Below are positions 55,749-64,000 of a stretch of DNA of 64,000 bases, one piece after another; the first letter of the stretch is position 1; every line of letters begins with the position of its first letter. Source of the stretch: Pseudomonas sp. PB120 (GTDB taxonomy: Bacteria > Pseudomonadota > Gammaproteobacteria > Pseudomonadales > Pseudomonadaceae); NCBI RefSeq assembly GCF_009761815.1, contig NZ_RWIN01000088.1:18518-82517 (forward strand). Direction: 5' to 3'. Below the pieces are notes generated by a model. The model saw nothing but the letters and a program-made list of their open reading frames with translations, made no database searches and was not told where the DNA came from. The position numbers were made by a program, and so were the translations under genes.

Positions 55749-56108
55749 ATGATCCGTAAAATCCCCACAGTAGCCTTGCTGATCGGTGTTCTCGCTGTCG
55801 CAGGGCAGGCAGAAGCCCATGGCGGTGGTGGCGGTTGGGAAGGTCCAGCGGTATTCGGCGCGATCGTCGGTTCAGCCATCGTCGGCTCGGCCATTATCAA
55901 CAGCAACCGGCCGGTCTACGTCCAGCAACCGGTGTACGCTCAGCCGCAACCCGTTTATGTGCAACAGCCGCCACCGGTTTATTACCAGCCGGCCCCGGTG
56001 TATGTGCAGCAACCGGTGTACGTCGCCCCACCACCGGTTTACTACGGCCCGCCCCGCTACTACGGTCCTCCGCGCGGCTACTACGGCCCGCATTATGGTC
56101 GCTGGTAA
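55749..56108 (+). CDS. Secreted PVYVQQP-repeat protein with glycine zipper
   Basis: A 119-residue exported protein: signal peptide to about EA-H24, a Gly run, a glycine zipper (GAIVGSAIVGSAIINS) that may insert in a membrane, and a tail of repeated P-V-Y units: PVYVQQPVYA, PVYVQQPPPVYY, PVYVQQPVYV, then RYYGPPRGYYGP. Tyr and Pro make up most of the second half. Function is unknown; the tail may interact with other surface components. A terminator follows. Confidence 0.8.
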   Translation: MIRKIPTVALLIGVLAVAGQAEAHGGGGGWEGPAVFGAIVGSAIVGSAIINSNRPVYVQQPVYAQPQPVYVQQPPPVYYQPAPVYVQQPVYVAPPPVYYGPPRYYGPPRGYYGPHYGRW

Positions 56109-56117
56109 CAGCTCATC

Positions 56118-56147
56118 AGCCCCGCCTCAACAGCGGGGCTTTTTTGT
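56118..56147 (+). terminator. Terminator after repeat protein
   Basis: AGCCCCGC and GCGGGGCT pair around TCAACA, followed by six T's. Confidence 0.9.
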
Positions 56148-56338
56148 GACCGTCTGTCGGTAGAGGTCTGGATAGACCTCGTCAAGGTCGCTGTCGGGAC
56201 AGTCCCCTTGGCTCAACTTGGCAAGATTGACTGGGTTGACCGGCCCGACTGCAGGGAAACGGTCATATTTTTGTCATGCCAGGTCCGCAAGCTTGGACCT
56301 GTCCGTTAACAACAGCCGATAAAAACAAGGACGAGCGC

Positions 56339-56533
56339 ATGCCCACACAAAACCCGCACCGCAATGTCGCTCTGTGCACTTCCAGCAAGGTGTACACCGC
56401 ATTGACCGAACTCAAGCACCTGGAAGGCCATCGCAGCGCCAAATTTCTTTCGCTGCTGGCTGAAAACCTGGTGCGCAAAGGCCTGCTGAACGAGCAGGAA
56501 GTGGTTCATATGCTGGACCTGGTGGTCGATTGA
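56339..56533 (+). CDS. Small hypothetical protein, 64 residues
   Basis: A soluble, mostly helical protein (HLEGHRSAKFLSLLAENLVRKG, then LNEQEVVHMLDLVVD). AAGGA precedes the ATG at 56339 by eight bases. I do not recognise the family; it looks like a conserved pseudomonad hypothetical. It is followed by another small gene on the same strand. Confidence 0.65.
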   Translation: MPTQNPHRNVALCTSSKVYTALTELKHLEGHRSAKFLSLLAENLVRKGLLNEQEVVHMLDLVVD

Positions 56534-56645
56534 GCGACAGGCAGTCGTCTGCCCTCGCTGTTATCAATGACCACTATCGAAAGCGTTGATTGTCCGAAAA
56601 ATCGCCGGGCCCGTAATGTAGCTCCATAGATTGATGGAGGTACGT

Positions 56646-56828
56646 ATGTCCCAGGTTCAGATCATGTCCGTTATCGGCAGTGCGGTTCCCGCCCCTCTCA
56701 GAGAACTGGGAATGCTCGTTTGCTGGTACCTGATTCAGGACGGCGAACCGATCAGCGGCCCGCTCACTTCGCTGCCTGATGCCCAAGCACTGTCGCAACG
56801 CATCGTCGCCGGGAAACTCAGCGCCTAA
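56646..56828 (+). CDS. Small hypothetical protein, 60 residues
   Basis: A 60-residue protein (MSQVQIMSVIGSAVPAPLRE; later WYLIQDGEPISGPLTSLPDA). GGAGG lies five bases before the ATG at 56646. It overlaps the end of the convergent permease gene by four bases. Function unknown. Confidence 0.65.
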   Translation: MSQVQIMSVIGSAVPAPLRELGMLVCWYLIQDGEPISGPLTSLPDAQALSQRIVAGKLSA

Positions 56829-57886
56829 GGCAACTGAATCCGCGGTTTGGTTTCGAGGAAGATCGCCCAGCTCGACATGAACAGCGCGGCGATCAAGGGT
56901 CCGATGACAAAGCCGTTGAGGCCGAAGATCGCCAGACCGCCGAGGGTCGAGATGAGGATCAGGTAATCCGGCATCTTGGTGTCCTTGCCCACCAGGATCG
57001 GTCGCAGCACATTGTCCACCAGGCCGATGACAAAAACGCCGAACAACCCCAGCACCACGCCTTGCCAGATCGCGCCGGTGAACAGGAAAAACGCCGCCAC
57101 CGGCCCCCAGACAATCCCCGCCCCCACCGCTGGCAACAGCGACAGAAACGCCATCAGCACCGCCCAGAGCAACGCGCTCGGAATATCCAGAAACCAGAAA
57201 ATCAAACCGCCCAACGCGCCTTGCGTGATGGCCACCAGCAGGTTGCCCTTCACCGTGGCCCGCACCACGCGGTTGAACTTGAGCTGCAAGCGGCGTTTCT
57301 GGTGTTCCTCCAGCGGCACGGCGGCGCGGACCTTGCGCGCCAGTTCGGCGCCGTCGCGCAAAAAGAAAAACAGCAAGTAGAGCATGATGAAAAAACCCAC
57401 CACGAAATCGAACGTGCCCTGGCCGAAACTGAAAGCCTGGGTGGCGATGAATTCGTTGCCAGTCACCGCGCTCTTGATGATTTTCTCCCGCAGCCCGTTC
57501 AGTTCACCGACCCCGGCCCGATCGAGCAAGTGCTGGAAGTACGGCGGCAGGCTGTGTTTGAAATGGGACACGTACCCCGCAATGTCGAGCTCGCCGCTTT
57601 CGATGCTCTTGTACAGCGTGGCCCCCTCTTGCACGAGCAGGATACTGAGGATGATCACCGGCAGGATGGCGATCACCAGGCAGATACTCAGGGTAAGCAG
57701 CGAGGTCACGTTGCGTTGCCAGCCGAACTTCAGCTGCAGCCGACGCTGCAGCGGCGCGAAGAGAATGCCGAGGATCACCGCCCAGAACACCGCACCGTAG
57801 AACGGCAGCAGAATCCAGATGAACGCAGCGGTGACGACCCCGAGCAGGATGACCAGCGATTTGTTGTGTACCGTCTCTTCGTTCAT
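56825..57886 (-). CDS. AI-2E family transporter/permease
   Basis: A 353-residue membrane protein of the AI-2E (DUF20, PerM/YdiK) family with about eight membrane segments in the usual pattern: two helices, a soluble middle part (about 85-145), then the rest. GFNGFVIGPLIAALFMSSW-type C-terminal sequence and NVLRPILVGKDTKMPDYLILISTLGGL are family marks. Members include TqsA and sodium/proton antiporters; the substrate here is unknown. Confidence 0.88.
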   Translation of the reverse strand: MNEETVHNKSLVILLGVVTAAFIWILLPFYGAVFWAVILGILFAPLQRRLQLKFGWQRNVTSLLTLSICLVIAILPVIILSILLVQEGATLYKSIESGELDIAGYVSHFKHSLPPYFQHLLDRAGVGELNGLREKIIKSAVTGNEFIATQAFSFGQGTFDFVVGFFIMLYLLFFFLRDGAELARKVRAAVPLEEHQKRRLQLKFNRVVRATVKGNLLVAITQGALGGLIFWFLDIPSALLWAVLMAFLSLLPAVGAGIVWGPVAAFFLFTGAIWQGVVLGLFGVFVIGLVDNVLRPILVGKDTKMPDYLILISTLGGLAIFGLNGFVIGPLIAALFMSSWAIFLETKPRIQLP

Positions 57887-58047
57887 GTCCGATCCATGTC
57901 AGTCCGCAGGGGGCGCATGCTCTTGAATAAAGAGCCGTCCTGATGCTTAGTCCGCCACGGTTCGCGCGAGTGCCATCCGTTTGCTTATCAAGCATAGATC
58001 CAGATCGATGAACGCCGAGGGCGCACTATTGAACACACGCGCCCACT

Positions 58048-58147
58048 TGTAGGAGCGAGCTTGCTCGCAATGGACTCAAGAGCACCGCGCTTAGCCAGTA
58101 AAAACGCGTAATCGTTAACGACCATCGCGAGCAAGCTCGCTCCTACA
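58048..58147. repeat. Long REP element with conserved centre, copy C
   Basis: Arms TGTAGGAGCGAGCTTGCTCG and CGAGCAAGCTCGCTCCTACA enclose a centre with ACGCGTAATCGTTAACGACC, nearly the same as in copies A and B. The upstream part GGACTCAAGAGCACCGCGCT is also shared in part with B. Confidence 0.88.
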
Positions 58148-58158
58148 GAGGGAAAGCG

Positions 58159-59022
58159 TCAGGCGAACTCTTCACGCAACATCGCCACAAACGCCTCTCG
58201 CGCCGGGTGGACCCCGGCGTTTTCATGCCAGTAAAACAGGTTCTCGACTGCCGACAGCTCAGGGAACTCATACCCCGCGCACCCCGCGCCTTTGGCGTAT
58301 TGATCGAAAACCCCTTTCGGCACCAGCGCAACCCCCGCCCCCGCACTCACGCAACCGACAATCGCGCCGTAACTGGCGAGGCTGACAATCGGCAACGCCT
58401 GCCCCTGGCGCAGCAACCAATGCTCCAGCGCCGCCCGATAAGGGCAACCCTGAGGCCACATGAAGACGGTCTTGTCCTGCAAATCCTCGATGCCACGCAC
58501 CGGCCCCAGCGATGTCGAGGCAATCAGCAACAGGTCTTCGCGGTACATCGGCGTTCGTTTAAGGGGCGAGCGCTCGACGTCCACGGCGACGATCGCGCCG
58601 TCGAGCCGGTGGCTGGCCGTGTCATCGAGCAACTGGCTCCACGTGCCGGTGGTCAGTTCCAGCGCCACCGCCGGATAGCGTTTGTGGAACTTGGCGAGCA
58701 AACGCGGCAAACGGCCGGTGGCCGAGGATTCGATGGCGCCGATGCGCAACGGGCCGGACGGCTCGGCGGACGGGTCCACGGCGCGCTTGGCTTCCGCCGT
58801 GAGCGCAAGGATTTTCGAGGCGTAGGTCAGGAAGGTCTGCCCCGAAGGACTGATGCGCAGCCCGCGCCCCTCGCGCAAAAACAGCGCAACACCCAGCTCC
58901 ACCTCGAGTGTCTTGATCCGAGCCGTGATGTTCGACGGCACACAATGCAATTGCTCGGCGGCCCGGGCGATGCTGCCGAGCTCGGCAACCGTCTTGAACA
59001 TGCGAATCTGAGCCAGCTCCAT
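58159..59022 (-). CDS. LysR-family regulator divergent from EamA transporter
   Basis: A 287-residue LysR regulator: helix-turn-helix at about 15-40 (GSIARAAEQLHCVPSNITARIKTLE) and an effector domain from about 90, including MWPQGCPYRAALEHWL near 190. The Cys in this segment and the wording resemble LysR proteins that control small exporters. It diverges from the EamA-type gene at 59120 with a 97-base gap, its likely target. Confidence 0.87.
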   Translation of the reverse strand: MELAQIRMFKTVAELGSIARAAEQLHCVPSNITARIKTLEVELGVALFLREGRGLRISPSGQTFLTYASKILALTAEAKRAVDPSAEPSGPLRIGAIESSATGRLPRLLAKFHKRYPAVALELTTGTWSQLLDDTASHRLDGAIVAVDVERSPLKRTPMYREDLLLIASTSLGPVRGIEDLQDKTVFMWPQGCPYRAALEHWLLRQGQALPIVSLASYGAIVGCVSAGAGVALVPKGVFDQYAKGAGCAGYEFPELSAVENLFYWHENAGVHPAREAFVAMLREEFA

Positions 59023-59119
59023 ACATCACCAAAAGTGAATATTTAGCGCAGTATAAGTCAGTTGTGGTGAGCAACCTGAGTTCTGATACTCGGTGCATCT
59101 GCCCACTGGTGCCTGACAA

Positions 59120-60016
59120 ATGAAGCCCTGCCCACCCTCCCTCAACATCATCCTGGCGATGGCATTTGTCGTCGCTTGCTGGGCGTATTCCCCTACCGGC
59201 ATCCACATCGGTTTACGCGCCTACGATCCGGCTCACCTCGCGTTGCTGCGGTTTCTGCTGGCCTCGGTCTTCATGGCCGTGGTCGCCGTGTTCAAAGGCA
59301 TTCGTCTGCCCGCGTTGCGCGATGTGCCACTGCTGTTCGCGCTCGGTTTCTTTGCGGTCGCCCTGCATCACGTGTCGATCAATTTCGGCCAACAAGGCGT
59401 CAGCGCGGGCGCGTCCAGCGTACTGGCGCAATCAACGCCGCTGTTCAGCACGCTGCTCGCGCGGTTCGTCTTCAGGAACCGGGTCAGCCTGTGGCGTTGG
59501 GGCTGCGTTGTTCTGGGGTTGATCGGCGTGGTGATTGTGGTGGCAGGCGATCACGGGCTGGGCAGTCTCGACGCCCACGGTTTATTGATCCTGTTGGCGG
59601 CGCTGTCCTGGAGTGTTTACTTCGCACTGCAGAAGCATCACACCGGACGTTACGACGGCCTGACGCTGGTGTGTTACACGGTGTGGTCGGGCACGGCGTT
59701 GCTGCTGGTGTTTCTTCCCGGCCTGGCGGACCAGGTGATGAAGGCACCGATGCCGGTGCAGTTGGCGGTGATCGGACTGGGCGTGTTTCCCAGTGCGTTG
59801 GCGTATCTCGCCTGGGCCTATGTGCTGGCGCATGTGGATTTGAGCCGGGCAGCGATGACGTTGTACCTGGTGCCGCCGACGGCGATGGCGATCGCGTCGT
59901 TTGCGTTGGGCGAACAGACGACGGTGATGATTGCTGTCGGGGGGATGGTGGTGCTGGTCAGTGTGTTGGCGTTGAATCTGGAGCGGCGGGTGGTGATTCG
60001 ATTGGCCAGTGACTGA
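59120..60016 (+). CDS. EamA/DMT-family transporter
   Basis: A 298-residue membrane protein with ten predicted segments in two EamA repeats (about 10-140 and 150-290), typical of drug/metabolite exporters such as RhaT/YdcZ-like amino-acid or metabolite pumps. HHVSINFGQQGVSAGASSVL and GVFPSALAYLAWAYVLAH are recognisable EamA motifs. The ATG at 59120 has a weak ribosome site. The LysR gene is divergent. Confidence 0.88.
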   Translation: MKPCPPSLNIILAMAFVVACWAYSPTGIHIGLRAYDPAHLALLRFLLASVFMAVVAVFKGIRLPALRDVPLLFALGFFAVALHHVSINFGQQGVSAGASSVLAQSTPLFSTLLARFVFRNRVSLWRWGCVVLGLIGVVIVVAGDHGLGSLDAHGLLILLAALSWSVYFALQKHHTGRYDGLTLVCYTVWSGTALLLVFLPGLADQVMKAPMPVQLAVIGLGVFPSALAYLAWAYVLAHVDLSRAAMTLYLVPPTAMAIASFALGEQTTVMIAVGGMVVLVSVLALNLERRVVIRLASD

Positions 60017-60044
60017 TCACGGATAAGTGTCGATGCATCGGGCG

Positions 60045-60122
60045 CAATCGCGAGCAGGCTCGCTCCCACATTGATCGTGTGAACACCGCCAATCCCCTGT
60101 GGGAGTGAGCCTGCTCGCGATG
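60045..60122. repeat. REP inverted pair
   Basis: ATCGCGAGCAGGCTCGCTCC and GGGAGTGAGCCTGCTCGCGAT face each other with about 35 bases between, downstream of the EamA gene and of the GntR gene. Confidence 0.9.
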
Positions 60123-60181
60123 AACGATGACACGGTCAACCTGGCACACACAAAACCCGAAGCAATCGAGCAGACCGACAG

Positions 60182-60901
60182 CTACCCGCGATCCGCCAGA
60201 AACCGGTCGCGACTGTTGGTCAGGTGCAGCCACATCGCGGCCCGCGCCGCATCGGCGTCCTGGCGCTTGATGGCGTTGAGGATCGCCTCGTGCTCGAGAT
60301 TGGCCAGCTGCCCCAGCTTGCTCAAATCCGCCGCGCCGCGCTCGACGGCGTTGAGGCGGGTTCGGGGAATCATGGCGTTACCCAGGTGCTGCATGATGTC
60401 GGTAAAGCACACATTGCCGGTGGCTTCGGCGATCAGCAGATGAAAGCGCCTGTCGGCCTCGACGCAGCTGTCGTTGTTGGCGAGCAGGCGTTGATAGTCG
60501 TCCAGCGCCTCGCGCATCTGCGCCAGTTGCTGATCGGTGCGGCGCAATGCGGCCAGCGCGGCAGCCTGGGTTTCCAGGCCCAGGCGCAACTCCAGAATAC
60601 TGCGCACCCCCAGCGCGGTATCGACATTCAGGCGTAGCCCCTGCTCCGGCGCGCGCTCGATCACAAACGTACCGATGCCATGCCGGGTTTCCACCAGCCC
60701 CGACGCCTGCAGCTTCGAGATCGCCTCGCGCACCACGGTCCGACTGACCCCGTATTCCAGAACGATGGCGTTCTCGGACGGCAGTTTGTCCCCGGGCAGC
60801 ATCTGGCCGAGCAGGATGCTCTGGGTCAGTTTGGTGACCAGGTCATGGGCCAGGTTGTGCGTGCGCTTGCGGGCGGGCGCGTCGTCGAAATCTTCTTGCA
60901 T
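60182..60901 (-). CDS. FCD-type GntR regulator, glucarate locus
   Basis: A 239-residue GntR-family repressor: winged helix at about 15-80 (LPSENAIVLEYGVSRTVVREAI) and an FCD effector domain (about 95-225) with ILELRLGLETQAAALA, DRRFHLLIAEATGN and LEHEAILNAIKRQDADAA, which hold the Asp and His residues that usually bind metal and ligand. It diverges from the glucarate transporter and gudD, and two candidate operators lie between, so it most likely represses them until glucarate or a derivative binds. Confidence 0.88.
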   Translation of the reverse strand: MQEDFDDAPARKRTHNLAHDLVTKLTQSILLGQMLPGDKLPSENAIVLEYGVSRTVVREAISKLQASGLVETRHGIGTFVIERAPEQGLRLNVDTALGVRSILELRLGLETQAAALAALRRTDQQLAQMREALDDYQRLLANNDSCVEADRRFHLLIAEATGNVCFTDIMQHLGNAMIPRTRLNAVERGAADLSKLGQLANLEHEAILNAIKRQDADAARAAMWLHLTNSRDRFLADRG

Positions 60902-60978
60902 GGTGATTTTCCGGGAGCGGGGGCTAACGCGAGCGTAGCACTGTGACTGAGTGGAATCCTTAACAAAAGCGCCCTAAC

Positions 60979-60989
60979 TTGTATGACAA
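60979..60989. promoter_or_regulatory. Candidate GntR operator 1
   Basis: TTGTATGACAA is a palindrome (TTGT-ATG-ACAA) of the form bound by FCD-type GntR proteins. It lies 78 bases before the repressor gene, so it could serve for autorepression. Confidence 0.6.
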
Positions 60990-61112
60990 CACTCAACAAC
61001 CTCGCGTAAAACGCCTTCTGATAGGCGGCCACCTCCCAAACAAACGAATAACAAACGCTATTTAAAGCGCCATTTTGTTGGACATTAACCCTTGCAGATC
61101 GAAAAAACACAG

Positions 61113-61123
61113 TTGTATGATGT
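61113..61123. promoter_or_regulatory. Candidate GntR operator 2
   Basis: TTGTATGATGT keeps the left half TTGTATGA of operator 1. It lies 61 bases before the transporter start, the place expected for repression of the gud genes. Confidence 0.5.
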
Positions 61124-61183
61124 CTAGCAACAACGCAGCACCCGTTACACCCCGCATAAAAATAATCAGTGGGAGACAACGCA

Positions 61184-62530
61184 GTGAATAAATCCCTATC
61201 CGGTCTGGATGACGGCGCCGATTCGGCCCTGAAATCCGCCATCTCGAAAGTGAAACGCCACGTTCTGCCGCTGTTCGTCATCATGTTCATCGTCAACTAC
61301 ATCGACCGCGTGAACATCGGCTTCGTCCGCACCCACATGGAACATGACCTGGGCATCGGGGCTGCCGCCTACGGCCTCGGCGCAGGGCTGTTCTTCATCG
61401 GCTACGCGCTGTTCGAAGTCCCGTCCAACATCCTCCTGCAAAAAGTCGGCGCGCGAATCTGGCTGACCCGCATCATGCTGACCTGGGGCCTGGTGGCCGC
61501 CGGCATGGCATTTATCCAGACCGAAACCCACTTCTACATCCTGCGTTTTCTGTTGGGCGTCGCGGAAGCCGGGTTCTTCCCCGGGGTGATTTACTACTTC
61601 ACTCGCTGGTTGCCCGGCGTCGAACGGGGCAAGGCGATTGCGATCTTCCTCAGCGGTTCGGCGGTTGCCTCTTTAATTTCCGGCCCGCTGTCCGGGCTGC
61701 TCCTGCAAATCAGCGGATTCGGCCTGCACGGCTGGCAATGGATGTACTTCATCGAAGGCATGTTCTCCGTCGGGCTGTGCGTATTCGTCTGGTTCTGGCT
61801 CGACTCCAAACCCCACGACGCCAAATGGCTGAGCCGCGAAGAACAAGACGCGCTGGTCAAGGCCATCGACGATGAACAACTGGCCCGTGAAGCGGCGACG
61901 CCGATCAAACCGTCACTGGGCACGCTGCTCAAGGACCGCCAGATCATCCTGTTCTGCCTGATCTACTTCTTCATTCAGCTGACCATTTATGCCGCGACGT
62001 TCTGGTTGCCGAGCATCATCAAGAAAATGGGCGACCTCAGTGACATTCAGGTCGGGCTGTTCAACTCGATCCCGTGGTTACTGTCGATTGTCGGCATGTA
62101 CGCCTTCGCCTCGCTCTCGGCGAAATGGAAACACCAGCAAGCCTGGGTCGCCGCCGCCCTGCTGATTGCCGCTGCCGGGATGTTCATGTCCACCACTGGC
62201 GGCCCGATCTTCGCCTTCGTGGCGATCTGCTTCGCGGCACTGGGTTTCAAATCCGCTTCGTCGCTGTTCTGGCCGATTCCCCAGGCGTACCTGGATGCAC
62301 GGATCGCCGCTGGCGTGATCGCGCTGATCAACTCGGTGGGCAACCTTGGCGGCTTCGTCGCGCCGACCACCTTCGGCCTGCTGGAAGAACACACCGGTTC
62401 GATTCAGGGCGGGCTGTACGGCCTGGCTGCCACGTCGATCATTGCCGCGATCATCGTCTTCGCCGCACGCAACACACCGAAAACCGCACCGGCCGCTGCG
62501 CTGGGCAAACCATCGCCTCACCACGCCTGA
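61184..62530 (+). CDS. MFS sugar-acid transporter, glucarate type
   Basis: A 448-residue 12-segment transporter of the anion:cation symporter family (GudP/GarP/DgoT group). HVLPLFVIMFIVNYIDRVNIGF is the family's first-helix signature, with RFLLGVAEAGFFPGVIYYFTRWLPG near 125. The GTG at 61184 has GGGAG about eight bases upstream; a GTG 15 bases earlier overlaps that site. It lies 24 bases upstream of gudD, so it should import D-glucarate (perhaps galactarate) with protons. Confidence 0.88.
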   Translation: MNKSLSGLDDGADSALKSAISKVKRHVLPLFVIMFIVNYIDRVNIGFVRTHMEHDLGIGAAAYGLGAGLFFIGYALFEVPSNILLQKVGARIWLTRIMLTWGLVAAGMAFIQTETHFYILRFLLGVAEAGFFPGVIYYFTRWLPGVERGKAIAIFLSGSAVASLISGPLSGLLLQISGFGLHGWQWMYFIEGMFSVGLCVFVWFWLDSKPHDAKWLSREEQDALVKAIDDEQLAREAATPIKPSLGTLLKDRQIILFCLIYFFIQLTIYAATFWLPSIIKKMGDLSDIQVGLFNSIPWLLSIVGMYAFASLSAKWKHQQAWVAAALLIAAAGMFMSTTGGPIFAFVAICFAALGFKSASSLFWPIPQAYLDARIAAGVIALINSVGNLGGFVAPTTFGLLEEHTGSIQGGLYGLAATSIIAAIIVFAARNTPKTAPAAALGKPSPHHA

Positions 62531-62554
62531 TCGCTGTTCCATAAGGACAAGAAA

Positions 62555-63898
62555 ATGAACGCACACGACACTGCAAAAGCCCCGATCATCACCAGCATGC
62601 AAGTGGTTCCGGTGGCCGGTCACGACGGCATGCTGCTCAACCTGAGCGGCGCCCACGGTCCGTTTTTCACGCGCAACATTGTCATCCTCAGGGACAACGC
62701 CGGCCACACCGGCGTCGGCGAAGTGCCGGGTGGCGAGCGCATTCGCCAGACCCTGGAAGACGCGCGTAGCCTGGTGGTCGGCAGCCCGATCGGCACGTAT
62801 CAGAAGATCCTCAACCAGGTGCGCCAGACCTTCGCCGACCGCGATGCCGGCGGCCGTGGTTTGCAGACGTTCGACCTGCGCATCACCATTCACGCGGTCA
62901 CCGGCCTGGAAGCGGCGCTGCTGGATTTGCTCGGTCAGCACCTGGACGTGCCGGTTGCCGCCCTGCTCGGCGAAGGCCAGCAGCGCGACGAAGTGAAAAT
63001 GCTCGGCTACCTGTTTTATGTCGGTGATCGTCACGCCACCGACCTGGCTTACCGCAGCGAACCCGAGGCCGACAACGACTGGTTCCGCGTGCGTCACGAA
63101 AAAGCCATGACCGCCGAGGCCGTGGTACGCCTGGCCGAGGCCGCTCACGCCCGTTACGGGTTCAAGGACTTCAAACTCAAGGGCGGCGTGCTCAGCGGCG
63201 ATGAAGAGATTGAAGCCGTCACCGCCCTGGCCGAACGCTTTCCCGATGCGCGCATCACCCTTGATCCGAATGGCGCGTGGTCACTGAAAGAAGCGATTCG
63301 CCTGTGCAGGGATCAGCATCACGTCCTCGCCTATGCCGAAGACCCGTGCGGTGCAGAAAACGGTTACTCGGGCCGCGAAGTCATGGCTGAATTCCGTCGG
63401 GCCACGGGCCTGAAAACCGCGACCAACATGATCGCCACCGACTGGCGGGAAATGGGGCATGCGATCCAGTTGCAATCGGTGGACATCCCGCTGGCCGACC
63501 CGCACTTCTGGACCATGCAGGGTTCGGTTCGCGTGGCGCAGATGTGCCACGAATGGGGCCTGACCTGGGGCTCGCATTCCAACAACCACTTCGATATTTC
63601 CCTGGCGATGTTCACCCACGTCGCGGCCGCCGCGCCGGGCGACATCACCGCCATCGACACACACTGGATCTGGCAGGACGGCCAACGCCTGACCAAAGCC
63701 CCGCTGCAAATCGTCGAGGGTTGCGTGCAGGTGCCGAAGGCGCCGGGGCTGGGGGTTGAACTGGACATGGACCAGTTGGCCAAGGCCCATGAGTTGTACA
63801 AGGGCATGGGACTGGGTGCGCGGGACGACAGCGTGGCGATGCAGTTTTTGATTCCGGGCTGGACGTTCGATAACAAGCGGCCGTGCCTGGTGCGCTAA
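62555..63898 (+). CDS. gudD: Glucarate dehydratase
   Basis: GudD removes water from D-glucarate (or L-idarate) to give 5-dehydro-4-deoxyglucarate. The 447-residue enolase-superfamily enzyme shows the KxK motif in [11 protein letters not shown], metal ligands in [10 protein letters not shown] and [21 protein letters not shown], and the catalytic His in [12 protein letters not shown]. It is the second gene after the transporter. The next steps (kdgD and the semialdehyde dehydrogenase) are not in the window. Confidence 0.95.
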   Translation: MNAHDTAKAPIITSMQVVPVAGHDGMLLNLSGAHGPFFTRNIVILRDNAGHTGVGEVPGGERIRQTLEDARSLVVGSPIGTYQKILNQVRQTFADRDAGGRGLQTFDLRITIHAVTGLEAALLDLLGQHLDVPVAALLGEGQQRDEVKMLGYLFYVGDRHATDLAYRSEPEADNDWFRVRHEKAMTAEAVVRLAEAAHARYGFKDFKLKGGVLSGDEEIEAVTALAERFPDARITLDPNGAWSLKEAIRLCRDQHHVLAYAEDPCGAENGYSGREVMAEFRRATGLKTATNMIATDWREMGHAIQLQSVDIPLADPHFWTMQGSVRVAQMCHEWGLTWGSHSNNHFDISLAMFTHVAAAAPGDITAIDTHWIWQDGQRLTKAPLQIVEGCVQVPKAPGLGVELDMDQLAKAHELYKGMGLGARDDSVAMQFLIPGWTFDNKRPCLVR

Positions 63899-63920
63899 CC
63901 TCTCGGCACACCACAATCCC

Positions 63921-64000
63921 CTGTGGGAGCGAGCCTGCTCGCGATGACGGCGGCACATTTTGCATTTATGTGACTGAAAGTCCGCCATCGCGAGCAGGCT
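63921..64000. repeat. REP inverted pair cut by window end
   Basis: CTGTGGGAGCGAGCCTGCTC begins at 63921; the opposing arm GCCATCGCGAGCAGGCT runs to the last base. The element lies after gudD and continues outside. Confidence 0.88.

Overview
The window is a GC-rich chromosomal segment from a Pseudomonas of the fluorescens group. The evidence is the tig-clpP-clpX-lon-hupB-ppiD block next to an Arg-His-Leu-His tRNA cluster and folD, typical pseudomonad lipoproteins and LysR/AraC regulators, and many copies of the REP sequences (GTAGGAGCGAGC...GCTCGCGATGG) characteristic of this group. I see no phage, insertion sequence, integron or CRISPR array. Most genes are housekeeping or catabolic, with scattered accessory items. 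No sequence search was run. Product names rest on recognised protein sequence, motifs and context.

Layout. 1-9.6 kb: cut lipoprotein gene, FAD monooxygenase, a Zn-type hemB, a PhzF-like/GST pair, secreted histidine phosphatase, membrane permease, and the selD-mnmH pair for selenium-modified tRNA. 9.7-16.1 kb: a seven-gene archaic (Csu-type) chaperone-usher pilus operon on the minus strand with four SCPU pilins, chaperone, usher and a two-domain tip adhesin. 16.5-21.5 kb: AFG1/ZapE-like ATPase, an LRR-kinase fusion, a YebC-family protein and an orphan short VgrG. 21.5-28.6 kb: a 2-aminoethylphosphonate (AEP) utilisation locus with FAD oxidoreductase, OPA-family transporter, two LysR regulators, phnW and phnX. 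28.7-35.9 kb: cytochrome b561, a PLP-dependent deaminase/desulfhydrase, fadH, a nitrilase-fold pseudoenzyme with an AraC regulator, and a lipoprotein. 36-46.7 kb: protein quality control (ppiD, hupB, lon, clpX, clpP, tig), a degenerate tRNA-Asp-like gene, four tRNAs and folD. 46.9-60 kb: pbpG, small acidic proteins, a C39-like lipoprotein without catalytic residues, terC, nhaR-like regulator, exporters, yceH, a shikimate dehydrogenase-like gene and small hypotheticals. 60.2-63.9 kb: glucarate catabolism (FCD/GntR repressor, MFS transporter, gudD) with two candidate operators.

How genes work together. SelD makes selenophosphate for MnmH, and no other selenium gene is visible. In the AEP locus PhnW transaminates AEP to phosphonoacetaldehyde and PhnX hydrolyses it to acetaldehyde and phosphate. 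The divergent transporter/flavoenzyme unit probably feeds this route. Trigger factor, ClpXP, Lon, HU and PpiD form the conserved folding and proteolysis block. The glucarate genes form an inducible uptake-plus-dehydration unit.

The points I rate most worth a second look are the tRNA-Asp-like degenerate gene after hupB, two predicted pseudoenzymes (32.6 and 48.5 kb), the Zn-type HemB, the short VgrG, the LRR-kinase fusion, and several families of palindromic repeats, including one about 100-115 bp long with a conserved centre.
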